Part shown: positions 8,741 through 17,340 of the stretch, piece after piece
Layout of the letters: every line of letters starts with the position of its first letter
Numbering within the stretch: the first letter of the stretch is position 1
From: Zoogloea dura
GTDB lineage: Bacteria; Pseudomonadota; Gammaproteobacteria; Burkholderiales; Rhodocyclaceae
Assembly (NCBI RefSeq): GCF_012927165.1
Contig: NZ_JABBGA010000006.1
Location: 186,001-250,000 of the forward strand
Length of the DNA stretch: 64,000 nt
Direction: 5' to 3'
Made by a program: the position numbers and the translations under genes
Notes under the pieces: generated by a model
The model's input: the letters and a program-made list of their open reading frames with translations, nothing else
Database searches by the model: none
Told to the model about the DNA's origin: nothing

Positions 8741-10647
8741 ATCTGGTAGTCCAGCTTGAGGCGGAGCTGGATCTTGCGGGCCTGGCGGAAGGCTTCCTTG
8801 AGGATGCGCCGGTCGAGCTCGTTGAGGTCGTCGGGCTTGACCCGGTTGTCGCCGGATGAGCCGTGGTCGGTGTCGAGGTGCTGGTGGCGCAGGCGCAGCA
8901 GCTGGATGAAGTGGAAGCCGTCGGCCATGGCGGAGAGCTCTTCGGCGGGCATGCCGATGCGGCTGCCGGCCTGGCGCAGGCGCTGGGCGGTGCTGGTGGC
9001 CTCGACACCGGCCCGCAGGGAGAGCACCCGGGCCGCGTCGACGAACAGGCGGGCGCCGAACTTCTTGAGGTCGATGGTGCCGGGGTGGCGCGGGTCGTCG
9101 TCGGTGACGAAGTCGCGGATCTTGCCCAGCGGCGGGGATACGTCGAGGGCGTTGGCAGCCATCGCCTTGAGGAAGGCGGGGGTGCCGCCGGTCATCGAGA
9201 GCAGCCAGTGGCGCAGGGTGTGAGCCAGCTTCTCGTCGCCGTAGAGCACCCGGTAGTCGAAGAAGATGGTGGCGTTGAGCAGGGCCTCGGGGTGGGGTTC
9301 GCGGATCCAGCTGCCGAACTTTTCGCGCCATTCGTCGAAGGTCAGGCACAGGTCCGGGTTGCTGGCCATGATGTTGCCTTCGCACAGGGGGAAGCCGCAG
9401 GCGGCCAGGTCGTTGTTCACGTCCCGGGCGAATTCCAGCAGGCGCAGCTTGAGGGGTTCCTTGTCGGCCCATTCGGGCAGCACGTAGATGATCCCGTTGT
9501 CCTGGTCGGTGGACAGGGTCTGCTCGTGGCGCCCCTCGGAGCCGAAGGCCAGCCAGGCGTATTCGACGCCGTAGAGGTCGTGGCGGTCGAGGTTGAGCTC
9601 GATGATGCGGCGGGTCAGGGCGTCGTTGAGGGCGGAGATGAACTGGGTCAGCTGCTCCGCGCCGATACCCTGGGCCAGCAGGTTGAGGGCCAGCTGGCGG
9701 ATGTCCCGGCTGGCGCGCTGCAGGGCCTGCACGTCGGCGGCGCTCTCGATGCCGGAGCGGATCTGGCGCAGGCCGATGCGCTGCAGGGCGAACAGGTCGC
9801 GCTCGGAGATCACGCCCTTGAGCGTGTCCTCGGCATCCACCACCAGGATGTGGCGCACGCCGTGGGTGGCCATCTCGAGGGCCGCGTCATAGGCGCTGGC
9901 GTTGGCCTTGAGGGTGTGGGGCGGGGCGGTCATCACGTCGGCGATCGGCCGGGTCAGGTCGAAGCCGGGCAGCACGATGCGCTTGAGGATGTCGCTCTGG
10001 GTCAGCACGCCTACCGGCTTCCCGTCGTCGCCGGCGACGGCCAGGCAGCCCACGCCGGCTTCCACCATGCGCTCGAGGGCGGCGCGGGTGGCGAGCCCGG
10101 GGGCGACGGCGACCGGCGATTTGCTGATCAGCCCCGACAGGGGGGTGGTCATGGTCTGCTGCTCGGCCGCCCGCTGCGAAAACTGCACCTGCAGCTGCTC
10201 ACGGGACTGGTTGAGCAGGCTGGCGATGTAGCGGGTGCAGAACAGCTGGAAGCTCGGGCTGAGCTCCTGCAGCTTCAGGAAGTCGGCGGCGGGCAGCTGG
10301 AAGCAGTAGCTGTCCTCCACCGCCAGGTAGCCGTTGGTGGAGGGCCGCCCGGCCGAGATGGCGCCGATCGGGAAGCCCTCGCCGGGGCCGAGGGTCAGGG
10401 TGGAGTATTCGGTGACCGCCACGCCGCCCGTCTGGCGCGCCTGTACCTTGCCGCGATAGACGATGTAGAAGAAATTGGGAGCGCCGTCGCCGGGCATCAG
10501 GATTTCGGATTCCGCCGGGTAGAAGGCGGTGGCCAGGCGCTCCCCCAGGAAGCGCAGCGCATCCGCCTCCATGCGGTCGAAGGGGGCGTGGCGGCGCAGG
10601 AAGTCCAGATGGGTGCGGATCAGGGTGTCGGCGGCGGTGTTATCCAT
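8737..10647 (-). CDS. cAMP-binding/CBS/DUF294 nucleotidyltransferase-like signalling protein
   Basis: This is a soluble multidomain signalling protein, 636 residues. A cyclic-nucleotide-binding-like beta barrel is at about 20-145 (GEGFPIGAIS at 89-98). Two CBS modules follow at about 172-295, then a PII-uridylyltransferase-like nucleotidyltransferase domain (DUF294) with GSEGRHEQ...TDQDN at 369-384 and a C-terminal helical substrate domain. Proteins of this architecture often lie beside acetate permease (actP) or exonuclease genes. Their nucleotidyl target is not established. It is translationally coupled to the exonuclease-like gene downstream. Confidence 0.88.
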   Translation of the reverse strand: MDNTAADTLIRTHLDFLRRHAPFDRMEADALRFLGERLATAFYPAESEILMPGDGAPNFFYIVYRGKVQARQTGGVAVTEYSTLTLGPGEGFPIGAISAGRPSTNGYLAVEDSYCFQLPAADFLKLQELSPSFQLFCTRYIASLLNQSREQLQVQFSQRAAEQQTMTTPLSGLISKSPVAVAPGLATRAALERMVEAGVGCLAVAGDDGKPVGVLTQSDILKRIVLPGFDLTRPIADVMTAPPHTLKANASAYDAALEMATHGVRHILVVDAEDTLKGVISERDLFALQRIGLRQIRSGIESAADVQALQRASRDIRQLALNLLAQGIGAEQLTQFISALNDALTRRIIELNLDRHDLYGVEYAWLAFGSEGRHEQTLSTDQDNGIIYVLPEWADKEPLKLRLLEFARDVNNDLAACGFPLCEGNIMASNPDLCLTFDEWREKFGSWIREPHPEALLNATIFFDYRVLYGDEKLAHTLRHWLLSMTGGTPAFLKAMAANALDVSPPLGKIRDFVTDDDPRHPGTIDLKKFGARLFVDAARVLSLRAGVEATSTAQRLRQAGSRIGMPAEELSAMADGFHFIQLLRLRHQHLDTDHGSSGDNRVKPDDLNELDRRILKEAFRQARKIQLRLKLDYQI

Positions 10648-10742
10648 AAGCAGGACCAGAGGCGCGGATCAAACGCCCGAATCTACTCCGGCGCTGCCGG
10701 GGTGTCATGATCTTGCGCAATAAATCGGCAATCTGCAGGATG

Positions 10743-10770
10743 TTGCAGTGCAGCTAGCGTCCGTTACAAT
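10743..10770 (+). promoter_or_regulatory. Putative sigma-70 promoter of the esterase gene
   Basis: A TTGCAG hexamer (10743-10748) and a TACAAT hexamer (10765-10770) are separated by 16 bp. Transcription would start near 10777, about 22 nt before the ATG at 10799. Confidence 0.5.
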
Positions 10771-10798
10771 CCTTCGAGACCCCCAACCGGAAAACGCC

Positions 10799-11476
10799 AT
10801 GACCGCCACCATCCTGCCTGCCGTCGAGATCCAGACCGGCCCGTCCCCCACCCATGCGGTGATCTGGCTGCATGGCCTGGGGGCCGACGGTCATGACTTC
10901 GAGCCGGTGATCGACGAGTTCGACGCCGACCGCCTGCCCTTTACCCGCTTCGTCTTCCCCCACGCCCCGACCCGCCCGGTGACGATCAACGGCGGCTATG
11001 TGATGCGTGCGTGGTACGACATCGTCTCGTCAGATTTTTCCACCCGCCGCGAAGACCCGGCGGGCGTGCATGAATCGGCCGCCCAGATCGAAGCCCTGAT
11101 CGCCCGCGAGAACGAACGCGGCATCCCGGACAGCCGCATCGTGCTGGCCGGCTTCTCGCAGGGCGGGGCGATCGCCCTGCACACGGCGCTGCGTCACCCC
11201 CGGCGACTGGCCGGCGTGCTGGCCCTGTCCACCTATCTGCCGCTGGCCGACACCCTGGCCGCCGAAGCCAGCGAGGCCAATGCCAAGACGCCGATCTTCA
11301 TGGCCCACGGCCTGAGCGATCCGGTGATCCCCTGTGATTTCGGCAAAGCTTCCGCCGACCTTCTGAAGGCCGCCGGCTACCCGCTGGAATGGCGCTCCTA
11401 CCCGATGGACCACTCCCTGTGCCTCGAGGAGGTGCAAGACCTGGAGCTGTGGCTCGCCCACGTGATGTCGCGCTAG
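10799..11476 (+). CDS. Phospholipase/carboxylesterase family alpha/beta hydrolase
   Basis: This is a cytoplasmic serine esterase of the EstB/acyl-protein-thioesterase-like family, 225 residues. The alpha/beta-hydrolase core begins with the oxyanion segment LHGLGADG (24-31). The nucleophile elbow GFSQGG carries S120; the triad is completed by D174 (HGLSDPVIP) and H205 (MDHSL). The length and motifs match bacterial short-chain carboxylesterases. The ATG at 10799 is preferred over an upstream in-frame start because the promoter hexamers overlap that extension. It is divergent from the DUF294 gene across about 150 bp. The natural substrate is unknown. Confidence 0.9.
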   Translation: MTATILPAVEIQTGPSPTHAVIWLHGLGADGHDFEPVIDEFDADRLPFTRFVFPHAPTRPVTINGGYVMRAWYDIVSSDFSTRREDPAGVHESAAQIEALIARENERGIPDSRIVLAGFSQGGAIALHTALRHPRRLAGVLALSTYLPLADTLAAEASEANAKTPIFMAHGLSDPVIPCDFGKASADLLKAAGYPLEWRSYPMDHSLCLEEVQDLELWLAHVMSR

Positions 11477-11492
11477 GGCTGTGCAGCGTGAG

Positions 11493-11510
11493 GGCTGGCT
11501 GAAGCCAGCC
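11493..11510. repeat. REP-like palindrome
   Basis: Perfect 8-bp arms (11493-11500 and 11503-11510) flank a GA loop, with the core GGCTGAAGCC. The same core occurs in the inverted doublet near 58.8 kb. It lies between the convergent esterase and MaoC genes. Confidence 0.55.
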
Positions 11511-11529
11511 CCTGCGCGGTTCCGGTGTT

Positions 11530-11979
11530 TCAGCCGGGGCGGCGCTTGAGCATGTTGTTGCCGATGAAGCTCAGCACGGTCTCGCCGCGCTGGTTGACCG
11601 CCGCGTAGCGCAGGCGGGCAATGCCGCGGTCGGGCTTGGAGGTGGAGGGGCGGACCTCCAGCACCTCCACCTCGCTGTGCAGGGTGTCGCCCGGGCGCAC
11701 CGGGGCAAGCCAGCGCACTTCATCGAGGCCCGGCGAGCCGATGCTGGATTCCTTGAAGATGCCGCTCTGGATGAACAGGCGGAAACACAGGGCGATGGAC
11801 TGAAAGCCGCTGGCGATGAGCCCGCCATAGGGCGACTCGGCCGCCGCATTCACGTCCAGGTGAAAAGGCTGAGGGTCGTAGCGGAAGGCGAAGTCGATGA
11901 TCTCGGCCTCGGTGAGGGTCAGGCCGCCGCTGATGAAGCGGTCGCCTACGATGAGGTCGTCGAGGTAGCGGTTTGTCAT
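11530..11979 (-). CDS. MaoC-family hot-dog dehydratase
   Basis: This is a 149-residue single hot-dog-fold protein of the MaoC/(R)-specific enoyl-CoA hydratase family. The catalytic pair expected in the hydratase motif is visible as D35 and H40 in YDPQPFHLD. The C-terminal strands (GDTLHSEVEVLEVRPS) are also typical. The likely reaction is hydration of an enoyl-CoA or a related beta-hydroxyacyl step; the substrate cannot be read from the sequence. ATG 11979 is preceded by a purine-rich segment, and an upstream frame extension is not family-like. It is convergent with the esterase and runs in the same direction as the LysR gene at 12.0-12.9 kb. Confidence 0.88.
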   Translation of the reverse strand: MTNRYLDDLIVGDRFISGGLTLTEAEIIDFAFRYDPQPFHLDVNAAAESPYGGLIASGFQSIALCFRLFIQSGIFKESSIGSPGLDEVRWLAPVRPGDTLHSEVEVLEVRPSTSKPDRGIARLRYAAVNQRGETVLSFIGNNMLKRRPG

Positions 11980-12016
11980 GGGGCTGTCTCCGTGAGGTTG
12001 GAATTGTCCGCGGAGT

Positions 12017-12916
12017 TTAGCCCATGGAGGAGGGCGCCAGCACCGTCTCGCAGACCGCCAGCCAGGCCCGCGCCGCATGGGACAGATAACGCCCCGGGGC
12101 GTGGATCAGTGCCACCTTCCAGCTGATCGCGGGTTCGGCGAGGGCCCGTACAGCCAGGGCTTCATCCGGCTGCAGGCGGGCCAGCAGCGGGGCCGGGATC
12201 AGGGTGGTGCCGAGGCCGGCTGCGGCCATCGCCACCAGGAAATCCCACTGGCCGCTCTGGGCCACGATCTGGGGTTCGGCACGTATCGCCCGGAAGGCGT
12301 CCCGCACCTGGCGGGTCAGCGAGAAGTCATCGGGCGGCAGGACCAGCGGTTCGCCGGCCAGTTCGGCCAGGTCGAGCCGGCTGGCGCGCGTCCACGCCGC
12401 TTCCCGGGGGCCGACCACCAGCACCGGATGGCTGCCCACGCCCAGCGTGGCCAGGCCGAGGGCGGGATCGGCCGGTAGCACGGTGACACCGGTTTCGAGC
12501 TCTCCGCTGGCCACTTGCTGTTCGATGACCTGCCCGCCGCTTTCCCGCAGGTTCAGGCTGACCTCGGGGTGCTGCTCGCGAAAGGCCTTCACCACCGGTG
12601 GGAAGAGCAGGTTGACCATGGGCGGCAGGCCGACGGTCAGCTCGCCCCGCGCCAGGGTGGTGAGATCGTCCAGCTCGCGCCCCAGCTCACGCATCAGGCC
12701 CAGGGCCTGCTGCCCCCGCTCGAACACCACCCGGCCGGCGTCGGTCAGGCGCAGCTGGCGCCCGTCGCGCAGGAGCAGGGGCTGGCCGAGTTCATCCTCC
12801 AGCTGGCGCAACATCTTGCTGACCGTGGATTGGGTGACGCAGAGGTGCTCGGCGGCCAGCGTGAAGCTGTTGCAGCGGACGGTTTCGACGAAGTAGCGGA
12901 GGGCGCGCAGGTCCAT
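12017..12916 (-). CDS. LysR-family transcriptional regulator
   Basis: This is a 299-residue LysR regulator with the helix-turn-helix at residues 1-60 (TVSKMLRQLEDELGQPL) and an effector domain from about 90. It stands divergently, 168 bp from the acetyl-CoA hydrolase/transferase gene, which is the classical layout of a LysR activator and its target. The shared spacer has a short inverted repeat next to a weak promoter. The effector could be a carboxylate or CoA-ester metabolite, but that is inference only. Confidence 0.9.
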   Translation of the reverse strand: MDLRALRYFVETVRCNSFTLAAEHLCVTQSTVSKMLRQLEDELGQPLLLRDGRQLRLTDAGRVVFERGQQALGLMRELGRELDDLTTLARGELTVGLPPMVNLLFPPVVKAFREQHPEVSLNLRESGGQVIEQQVASGELETGVTVLPADPALGLATLGVGSHPVLVVGPREAAWTRASRLDLAELAGEPLVLPPDDFSLTRQVRDAFRAIRAEPQIVAQSGQWDFLVAMAAAGLGTTLIPAPLLARLQPDEALAVRALAEPAISWKVALIHAPGRYLSHAARAWLAVCETVLAPSSMG

Positions 12917-12953
12917 AAATCCATGAAAAAAACGACTTCCAGGGATTATTTTA

Positions 12954-12987
12954 AGTCATCCAGTGACTGAATTCCCGAACCTATACT
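12954..12987 (+). promoter_or_regulatory. Putative LysR operator and activator-dependent promoter
   Basis: An inverted repeat AGTCA-N5-TGACT (12954-12968) lies 13 bp before TATACT (12982-12987), a fair -10 hexamer. No good -35 sequence is present, which fits an activator-dependent promoter for the CoA-transferase gene. Confidence 0.35.
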
Positions 12988-13084
12988 CGTGCCCGGATTG
13001 ACCCAGCGTCCATTCACCCAGGCGTCCATCAGAGGCGCACCCAGGGGCGTCAGACCCCAAGAACGAGTATCGGAGAAAACAGCA

Positions 13085-14599
13085 ATGCCCATGGATCGCA
13101 TCCGTCTTGCCCGCCTGCGGGACCGCATCATGTCCCCCGAAGCCGCCGCCGAACTGTTCCGCGACGGCATGACCGTCGGGATGAGCGGCTTCACCCGGGC
13201 CGGTGACTGCAAGGCGGTGCCCTTCGCACTGGCCGAGCGGGCCGCCCGCGAACCCCTGCAGATCACCCTGATGACCGGCGCATCCCTGGGCAACGACATC
13301 GACAAGGTGCTGGCCGAAGCCAATGTGATCAGCCGCCGCATCCCCTTCCAGGCCGACCCGACCCTGCGCCGCAAGATCAACGCGGGGGAGGTCAAGTTCA
13401 TCGACCAGCATTTGTCCGAGACCGTCGAGCAGCTGCGCTCCGGCCAGATCGCGCCGGTGGACATCGCCGTGGTGGAGGCCACCGCGATCACCGAGAACGG
13501 CGGCATCGTGCCGACCACTTCGGTGGGCAACTCGGCGAGTTTCGCGGTGCTGGCCAAGAAGATCATCGTCGAGATCAACCTGACCATGCCCCTGGGCCTG
13601 GAAGGGCTGCACGATATCTATATTCCCACCTACCGGCCGCACCGCCTGCCGATCCCGCTGATCTCCCCCGAGCAGCGCATCGGCCTGCCCTACATCCCGG
13701 TGGATCCCGAGAAGATCGTCGCCATCGTCATCACCGAAAAGGCCGACAGCCCGTCCAATGTGCTGCCGCCCGACCGGGAGACCAATGCCATCGCCGGCCA
13801 TCTCAACGAATTCCTGTTCCACGAGGTGAAGGCGGGCCGCCTGTCGACCTCCCTGCAGCCGCTGCAGGCGGGTATCGGCACCATCGCCAACGCGGTGCTG
13901 CACGGCATGCTCGATTCGCCTTTCCGGGACCTGCGCATGTATTCGGAGGTGTTGCAGGACAGCACCGTAGAACTGCTCGACGACGGCCGCCTGAGCTTTG
14001 CCTCGGCCTCGTCGATCACCCTGTCGAAGAGCGCCTACGAGCGGGTGCTGGGGCAGATCGAGCGCTACAAGCAGCGCCTGGTGCTGCGCCCCCAGGAGAT
14101 CTCCAACCACCCGGAAGTGATCCGCCGCCTGGGCCTGATCTGCATCAACACGGCGCTGGAGTGCGACATCTACGGCAACGTGAACTCGACCCACGTGGGC
14201 GGCACCCACATGATGAACGGCATCGGCGGCTCCGGCGACTTTGCCCGCAATGCCCACCTCGCGGTGTTCGTGACCAAGTCGATCGCCAAGAACGGGGCGA
14301 TCTCCAGCATCGTGCCGATGGTGTCCCACGTGGATCACACCGAACACGATACGGACATCATCGTCACCGAACATGGCCTCGCCGACCTGCGCGGCCTGGC
14401 GCCCCGTGAGCGGGCCCGCCAGATCATCGAACATTGCGCCGATCCGCTGTACAAGGATGCCCTGCGCGACTACTTCCTGCGCGCCAGCCGCCGCGGTGGC
14501 CATACGCCGCACCTGCTCCAGGAGGCTTTTGCGTGGCACCAGCGCTACGAGCAGCACGGCGCGATGCTGGCGCCGCAGCAGGAGGTCGTGCCGGCCTGA
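13085..14599 (+). CDS. Acetyl-CoA hydrolase/succinyl-CoA:acetate CoA-transferase family protein
   Basis: This is a class I CoA-transferase of the Ach1/ScpC/AarC family, 504 residues, close to the usual length. Members move CoA between succinate (or propionate) and acetate through a glutamyl-CoA thioester. The active-site Glu is E288 in MYSEVLQDS. Glycine-rich CoA-binding segments and the C-terminal domain with GGSGDFARNAH are present. The start at 13085 (MPMDRIRLARL) is chosen over the longer frame because that frame enters the promoter region. It is regulated most likely by the divergent LysR protein. It would recycle acetate or propionyl units during growth on organic acids. Confidence 0.9.
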   Translation: MPMDRIRLARLRDRIMSPEAAAELFRDGMTVGMSGFTRAGDCKAVPFALAERAAREPLQITLMTGASLGNDIDKVLAEANVISRRIPFQADPTLRRKINAGEVKFIDQHLSETVEQLRSGQIAPVDIAVVEATAITENGGIVPTTSVGNSASFAVLAKKIIVEINLTMPLGLEGLHDIYIPTYRPHRLPIPLISPEQRIGLPYIPVDPEKIVAIVITEKADSPSNVLPPDRETNAIAGHLNEFLFHEVKAGRLSTSLQPLQAGIGTIANAVLHGMLDSPFRDLRMYSEVLQDSTVELLDDGRLSFASASSITLSKSAYERVLGQIERYKQRLVLRPQEISNHPEVIRRLGLICINTALECDIYGNVNSTHVGGTHMMNGIGGSGDFARNAHLAVFVTKSIAKNGAISSIVPMVSHVDHTEHDTDIIVTEHGLADLRGLAPRERARQIIEHCADPLYKDALRDYFLRASRRGGHTPHLLQEAFAWHQRYEQHGAMLAPQQEVVPA

Positions 14600-14814
14600 T
14601 CCAGGCGCCGCTTCAGCTTCTGCCCCAAACCGGAGCGCGCGCAGGCCGCGCTCCCGGCTCCTCCGACCCTCGAAAGTGCCCTTCGATCCGGAGTCCGCGT
14701 CTTACGCCTGCTTGCTTCCCCCAGGCCGCCCGCATTCCGTGCTTCTCTCCCCGTGGAATGCGGGGCGGGCCCTGGCCTCGTCAGTCTATCGGCAGGCCGG
14801 GGTGTGTTTGCCGC

Positions 14815-15864
14815 TCAGGCCGTCACCTTGACCTGCGCCGGGCCCTGGGCCATCCGTCCGATCACCGCCGCTTCGCCGAAGCCTCCCTGGCGGAAGATCG
14901 CCAGCACGTTCTCCACCGCTTCCGGTGCGCAGGCCACCAGCAGCCCGCCACTCGTCTGTGCGTCGGCCATCAGGCTGCGTTGCCAGGTCTCCACGCCGCT
15001 ATCGAACTGCACCGCATCGCCGCAGCTTGCCAGGTTGCGGCCGATGGCACCCGGGCCGATGCCGTCCCGGGCGAAGGGGATGGCCGCCGGAATCAGGGGC
15101 AGGGCGGACGCACTGACCTGCGCCTCCAGGCCGGCACCCCGGCACAGTTCCAGCAGGTGGCCGAGCAGGCCGAAGCCGGTCACGTCGGTGAGGGCGTGCA
15201 CCCCGTCCAGCGCCGCCAGGGCCGGGCCCGGGCGGTTGAGGCGGGTGGTGGTGGCGATCATCTGGGCATAGCCGTCGGCATCGAGCAGCCCCTTCTTCAT
15301 GGCCGAGCCCAGCACGCCCACCCCCAGCGGCTTGCCAAGGATCAGCACGTCGCCGTCGCGGGCATCGCGGTTGCGCTTGATGGTGTCCGGGTGGGCCAGC
15401 CCGAGGGCGACCAGGCCGTAGATCGGCTCGGGGGAGTCGATGCTGTGCCCGCCCGCCACCGGAATGCCCGCTTCGGCGCAGATGCTCGCACCACCGGCCA
15501 GGATGCGCCCGATGACCTCGACCGGCAGGGTGTTGATGGGCATGCCGACGATGGCCAGGGCCATGATCGGCGTGCCGCCCATGGCATAGACGTCCGACAG
15601 GGCGTTGGTGGCGGCGATGCGCCCGAAGTCGTAGGGGTCATCGACGATGGGCATGAAGAAATCGGTGGTGGCGATCAGGGCCTGCTGGTCGTTGAGGCGC
15701 CACACGGCCGCATCGTCGGCGGTCTCGGTGCCGACCATCAGGTTGGCGAAAGGCTGTGCGGCCGGCATGCTGGCCAGCATCTCGCTCAGCACGGAGGGGG
15801 CGATTTTGCAGCCGCATCCGCCGCCGTGAGACAATTCGGTGAGCCGGAGTGTTGCATTTGTCAT
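14815..15864 (-). CDS. selD: Selenide, water dikinase
   Basis: This enzyme makes selenophosphate from selenide and ATP for selenocysteine and selenouridine synthesis. The 349 residues have the PurM/AIR-synthase fold. The N-terminal motif GGGCGCK carries the reactive Cys17 and Lys20, with Cys19 between them; both positions are cysteine, not selenocysteine. The ATG lies only 30 bp from the start of the divergent mnmH. No selA, selB or selC is visible in this window, so the pair here points to selenouridine in tRNA; a selenocysteine system elsewhere cannot be excluded. Confidence 0.97.
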   Translation of the reverse strand: MTNATLRLTELSHGGGCGCKIAPSVLSEMLASMPAAQPFANLMVGTETADDAAVWRLNDQQALIATTDFFMPIVDDPYDFGRIAATNALSDVYAMGGTPIMALAIVGMPINTLPVEVIGRILAGGASICAEAGIPVAGGHSIDSPEPIYGLVALGLAHPDTIKRNRDARDGDVLILGKPLGVGVLGSAMKKGLLDADGYAQMIATTTRLNRPGPALAALDGVHALTDVTGFGLLGHLLELCRGAGLEAQVSASALPLIPAAIPFARDGIGPGAIGRNLASCGDAVQFDSGVETWQRSLMADAQTSGGLLVACAPEAVENVLAIFRQGGFGEAAVIGRMAQGPAQVKVTA

Positions 15865-15894
15865 TTTCTATCCTGTCGATCGGTCGTCTTGTCC

Positions 15895-16947
15895 ATGTTC
15901 CCCCATCCTTCCCATTTCTCCGCGAGCGTTGATCAGCTCGGCGAATTCGACACCATCATCGACGTGCGTTCGCCGTCGGAGTTCGCGGAGGATCACGTGC
16001 CGGGCGCCATCAATTGCCCGGTACTCAATGACGAGGAGCGGATCCGCGTCGGCACGCTCTACAAGCAGGTGTCGCCCTTCGAGGCGCGCAAGGTGGGGGG
16101 AGCCTTGGTGTCGCGCAACATAGCACACCATCTCGAGACCCGCTTTCTGTCCATGCCCAAGGGCTGGAAGCCGCTCATCTACTGCTGGCGCGGTGGGCAG
16201 CGCAGCGGGGCGATGACCCTGGTGCTGAGCCAGGTGGGCTGGGCGGCGCGGCGCCTGGAAGGGGGCTACAAGACCTTCCGGCAGCGGGTGCTGGAGGACC
16301 TCGAAAGCCTGCCCGCCCGCCTCGACTTCCGGATCCTGTGCGGCCCGACGGGCAGCGGCAAGACGGCGCTGCTGGATGCCCTGGCCCGGGAGGGTGCGCC
16401 GGTGCTTGACCTCGAAGCGCTGGCCTGCCACCGGGGGTCGGTGCTGGGCGGCGGGGTGTCGGGTTTCCAGCCGGGGCAGAAGGCCTTTGAAACCGGGCTG
16501 TGGAGCGTGCTGCGCAGCCTGGAGCCGGGCCGGCCGGTGTGGGCTGAATCCGAGAGCCGCCGGATCGGCCGGTTGCATGTGCCGGGTACGCTGTTCGAGC
16601 GCTTGCGCGACGGCGCCTGCGTGCGCATTGAGGCTCCTCTCGACGCGCGGGTGGCCCATTTGATGGAGTGCTATGCCGACCTGATCGGCGAGCCGGCGGC
16701 CTTCAAGGCGGCCCTGGAGCGCCTGGTGCCCCAGCATGGCCACGAAAGGGTGGGGGCCTGGCAGGGCATGGTGACGGAGGCCAGCTGGGATGCGCTGGCC
16801 CGTGCCCTGATTGTGGACCATTACGATCCGGCCTACCGGCGCGGTGGCGAGGGCCTCTACAGGCAGGCTGGCGACGCCAGCTCTTTGAGCCTTGAATCCC
16901 TCGAACCGGCCGCCCTGGCCCGGGCCGCCAGGCAACTGGCGGCCTGA
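15895..16947 (+). CDS. mnmH: tRNA 2-selenouridine synthase
   Basis: This enzyme (SelU/YbbB) replaces sulfur with selenium at wobble 2-thiouridine of certain tRNAs, using selenophosphate from SelD. The 350 residues have an N-terminal rhodanese domain with active Cys97 in YCWRGGQRSG, then a P-loop domain with GPTGSGKT at 150-157. ATG 15895 is chosen; an open frame extends 1.4 kb upstream but is antisense to selD and is not real. It faces selD across 30 bp and ends 2 bp from the convergent HPt gene. Confidence 0.95.
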   Translation: MFPHPSHFSASVDQLGEFDTIIDVRSPSEFAEDHVPGAINCPVLNDEERIRVGTLYKQVSPFEARKVGGALVSRNIAHHLETRFLSMPKGWKPLIYCWRGGQRSGAMTLVLSQVGWAARRLEGGYKTFRQRVLEDLESLPARLDFRILCGPTGSGKTALLDALAREGAPVLDLEALACHRGSVLGGGVSGFQPGQKAFETGLWSVLRSLEPGRPVWAESESRRIGRLHVPGTLFERLRDGACVRIEAPLDARVAHLMECYADLIGEPAAFKAALERLVPQHGHERVGAWQGMVTEASWDALARALIVDHYDPAYRRGGEGLYRQAGDASSLSLESLEPAALARAARQLAA

Positions 16948-16949
16948 GC

Positions 16950-17285
16950 TCAGCCCTGCGGAGGCTGGCGGGCTTCGATTTCCAGCAGGGTGGCTTCCAG
17001 TTCGTCGGAGAGCTGGAGGGCCAGCTCCATGGCTTCGGGTGCGCTCCGGCGGGCGGCCTGCTCGGTGCGCAGGGCGAGGTCCATCAGCTCCATGGCCATG
17101 ATGTTGCCGGCCGAACTCTTGAGGGAGTGGGCCAGCCGGGCGACATCGGTTGAGTTGCCGGTGGCCGTGAACTCCCGCATCTGGATGGCAAAGCTCCCGT
17201 GGGCTGTGGTGAAGATGCCCAGCAGCTTGGCGATGAAAGCGTCACGTCCCTGGTAGCGGGCTTCCAGGTCGGCCCAGCGGATCAT
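16950..17285 (-). CDS. HPt-domain phosphotransfer protein
   Basis: This is a 111-residue stand-alone histidine phosphotransfer domain. The phospho-accepting residue is H53 in LAHSLKSSAGNI, the signature of HPt four-helix bundles. It would shuttle phosphate between a hybrid kinase and a response regulator, but no receiver gene adjoins it. It lies 55 bp downstream of the PIN-PhoH gene on the same strand. The hybrid kinase at 40.5 kb has its own HPt domain, so this protein probably serves another system. Confidence 0.88.
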   Translation of the reverse strand: MIRWADLEARYQGRDAFIAKLLGIFTTAHGSFAIQMREFTATGNSTDVARLAHSLKSSAGNIMAMELMDLALRTEQAARRSAPEAMELALQLSDELEATLLEIEARQPPQG

Positions 17286-17340
17286 TGCCCGGCCTCCCCG
17301 GTGGAGCCGGCGTCCTGCCGATGCACTTGGCGGGCGGTCA

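Noticed and set aside
8863-10710. Long plus-strand open frame (over 600 codons) opposite the DUF294 gene
   Set aside because: It is a shadow of a G+C-rich gene; the protein is Gly/Val/Ala-rich, has no family features and the minus-strand gene has clear domains.
14600-14814. Small gene between the CoA-transferase and selD
   Set aside because: No frame has family-like sequence; one G+C-rich hairpin (about 14632-14655) without a T-run is all I see.
14434-15894. Upstream extension of the mnmH frame to 837 codons
   Set aside because: It is antisense to selD, and the rhodanese domain begins at the ATG at 15895.
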